Shown here piece after piece: positions 63,505 to 64,000 of a DNA stretch of 64,000 bases. Under the pieces are notes generated by a model, which searched no databases, was not told the origin of the DNA, and saw only the letters and a list, made by a program, of their open reading frames with translations. The stretch's first letter is position 1. Every line of letters begins with the position of its first letter. The stretch covers positions 1-64,000 of the forward strand of contig NZ_OCNH01000007.1 in NCBI RefSeq assembly GCF_900230225.1, given 5' to 3'. The position numbers were made by a program, and so were the translations under genes. The DNA is from Spirosoma fluviale (GTDB taxonomy: Bacteria; Bacteroidota; Bacteroidia; Cytophagales; Spirosomataceae).

Positions 63505-64000
63505 ATGCCAACCCCTTCCGGCCGCTTTCGCTGGCGTATTGTCGCTTTATTGTTTCTGGCAACGACGATCAATTACATCGATCGGCAAGTGTTGTCTTTT
63601 ACCATGACGGACGAAGTCTTTCGGAAGGAAATGCTGGATATCGCTCCCGACTCCATTCTGACCAAAGAGGCAACTGACCGGTTCAAAGTGCTTTATGGTG
63701 ATGTCGATGCCGCCTTCAAATTCGCTTATGCCATTGGTTTTCTGCTGGCTGGCTGGCTGGTTGACCGCATTGGTACGAGACGGGGGTTCTCACTGGGTAT
63801 TCTGGTCTGGAGCGTTGCGGGCGTTCTTACGGCTTCGGTCAATACCATTGCCGGATTAAGCTGGATGCGGGCGTTGCTGGGGCTAGGCGAATCGGCAAAT
63901 TTCCCTTCAGCCATCAAAACCATTGCCGAGTGGTTTCCCCGGCGCGAACGCTCCTTTGCCAATGGCCTCTTCAATGCGGGCACTAACGTAGGCATTATTT
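63505..64000 (+). CDS. MFS hexuronate transporter (ExuT-like), cut by window end
   Basis: The first 165 residues of an anion:cation symporter family protein. [24 protein letters not shown] is a classic first helix of the family. After a polar loop (residues ~45-70) come [22 protein letters not shown] and [24 protein letters not shown], both hallmarks of hexuronate and galactonate transporters. Being divergent from uxuA and uxaC, it most likely imports glucuronate or galacturonate. The frame is open to the last base. Confidence 0.92.
   Translation, partial: MPTPSGRFRWRIVALLFLATTINYIDRQVLSFTMTDEVFRKEMLDIAPDSILTKEATDRFKVLYGDVDAAFKFAYAIGFLLAGWLVDRIGTRRGFSLGILVWSVAGVLTASVNTIAGLSWMRALLGLGESANFPSAIKTIAEWFPRRERSFANGLFNAGTNVGII

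Overview
The window looks like chromosomal DNA of a Bacteroidota bacterium of the order Cytophagales, most like Spirosoma or a close relative. I infer this from gene content and style and have not searched it. Support comes from a SusC/SusD pair with an ECF sigma factor and a FecR anti-sigma factor, lipoproteins with Bacteroidota-type lipoboxes, families such as DUF2911, DUF4920 and DUF4174, promoter elements of the form TAnnTTTG, and almost no Shine-Dalgarno sequences. About 52 protein genes, one of them cut by the right edge, are supported. I see no rRNA, tRNA or CRISPR array.

Layout. 1-300: two near-identical strong promoters pointing left out of the window, probably towards an rRNA or other stable-RNA operon. 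300-12,800: mostly housekeeping genes (tyrS, queA, a cobalamin adenosyltransferase, ilvE), a sterol-desaturase-like enzyme, a heterodimeric ABC exporter and a large SPFH protein. 13,000-32,300: envelope and peptide functions (Omp85-like protein, M1 and S9 peptidases, lgt, yidD, a GroES-like protein, a sialate O-acetylesterase), a sugar transporter with a PfkB kinase, an acyl-CoA dehydrogenase and a YheT-type hydrolase. 32,300-35,500: serine biosynthesis in two genes, a phosphatase-dehydrogenase fusion and an aminotransferase. 36,700-51,500: a sulfatase, then a tight 12.5-kb run from sigma factor and anti-sigma factor through SusC/SusD to aldolase, GntP permease, tartronate semialdehyde reductase, an exported mannonate-dehydratase-like protein and glucarate dehydratase. 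51,500-53,200: an IS4-family element inside a cluster of palindromes. 53,200-59,700: DinB-like protein, a spore-photoproduct-lyase homologue, M13 peptidase, small exported proteins and an amidohydrolase. 59,700-64,000: hexuronate genes (uxaC, uxuA, and an ExuT-like transporter cut by the edge) with an alpha/beta hydrolase.

How the genes work together. The SusC-led operon holds most of a D-glucarate route: outer-membrane uptake, GntP permease, GudD dehydration, HpcH/HpaI aldolase cleavage and GarR reduction to glycerate. Glycerate kinase is not in the window. The STN domain of SusC with the adjacent sigma/FecR pair indicates surface-signalled control. The hexuronate genes 9 kb further on handle the related uronic acids, so the right third of the window is devoted to acidic sugars.

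The most unusual non-coding structure is a set of inverted arrays of 7- or 8-base units. One lies in frame inside the YheT-type hydrolase gene, one lies between serA and serC, one encodes the C-termini of two convergent genes, and one sits in the uxuA/exuT divergent region. Several other palindromic intergenic repeats occur as well, including a group of hairpins with different arms but the same CTCA loop; one of these was the target of the IS element.
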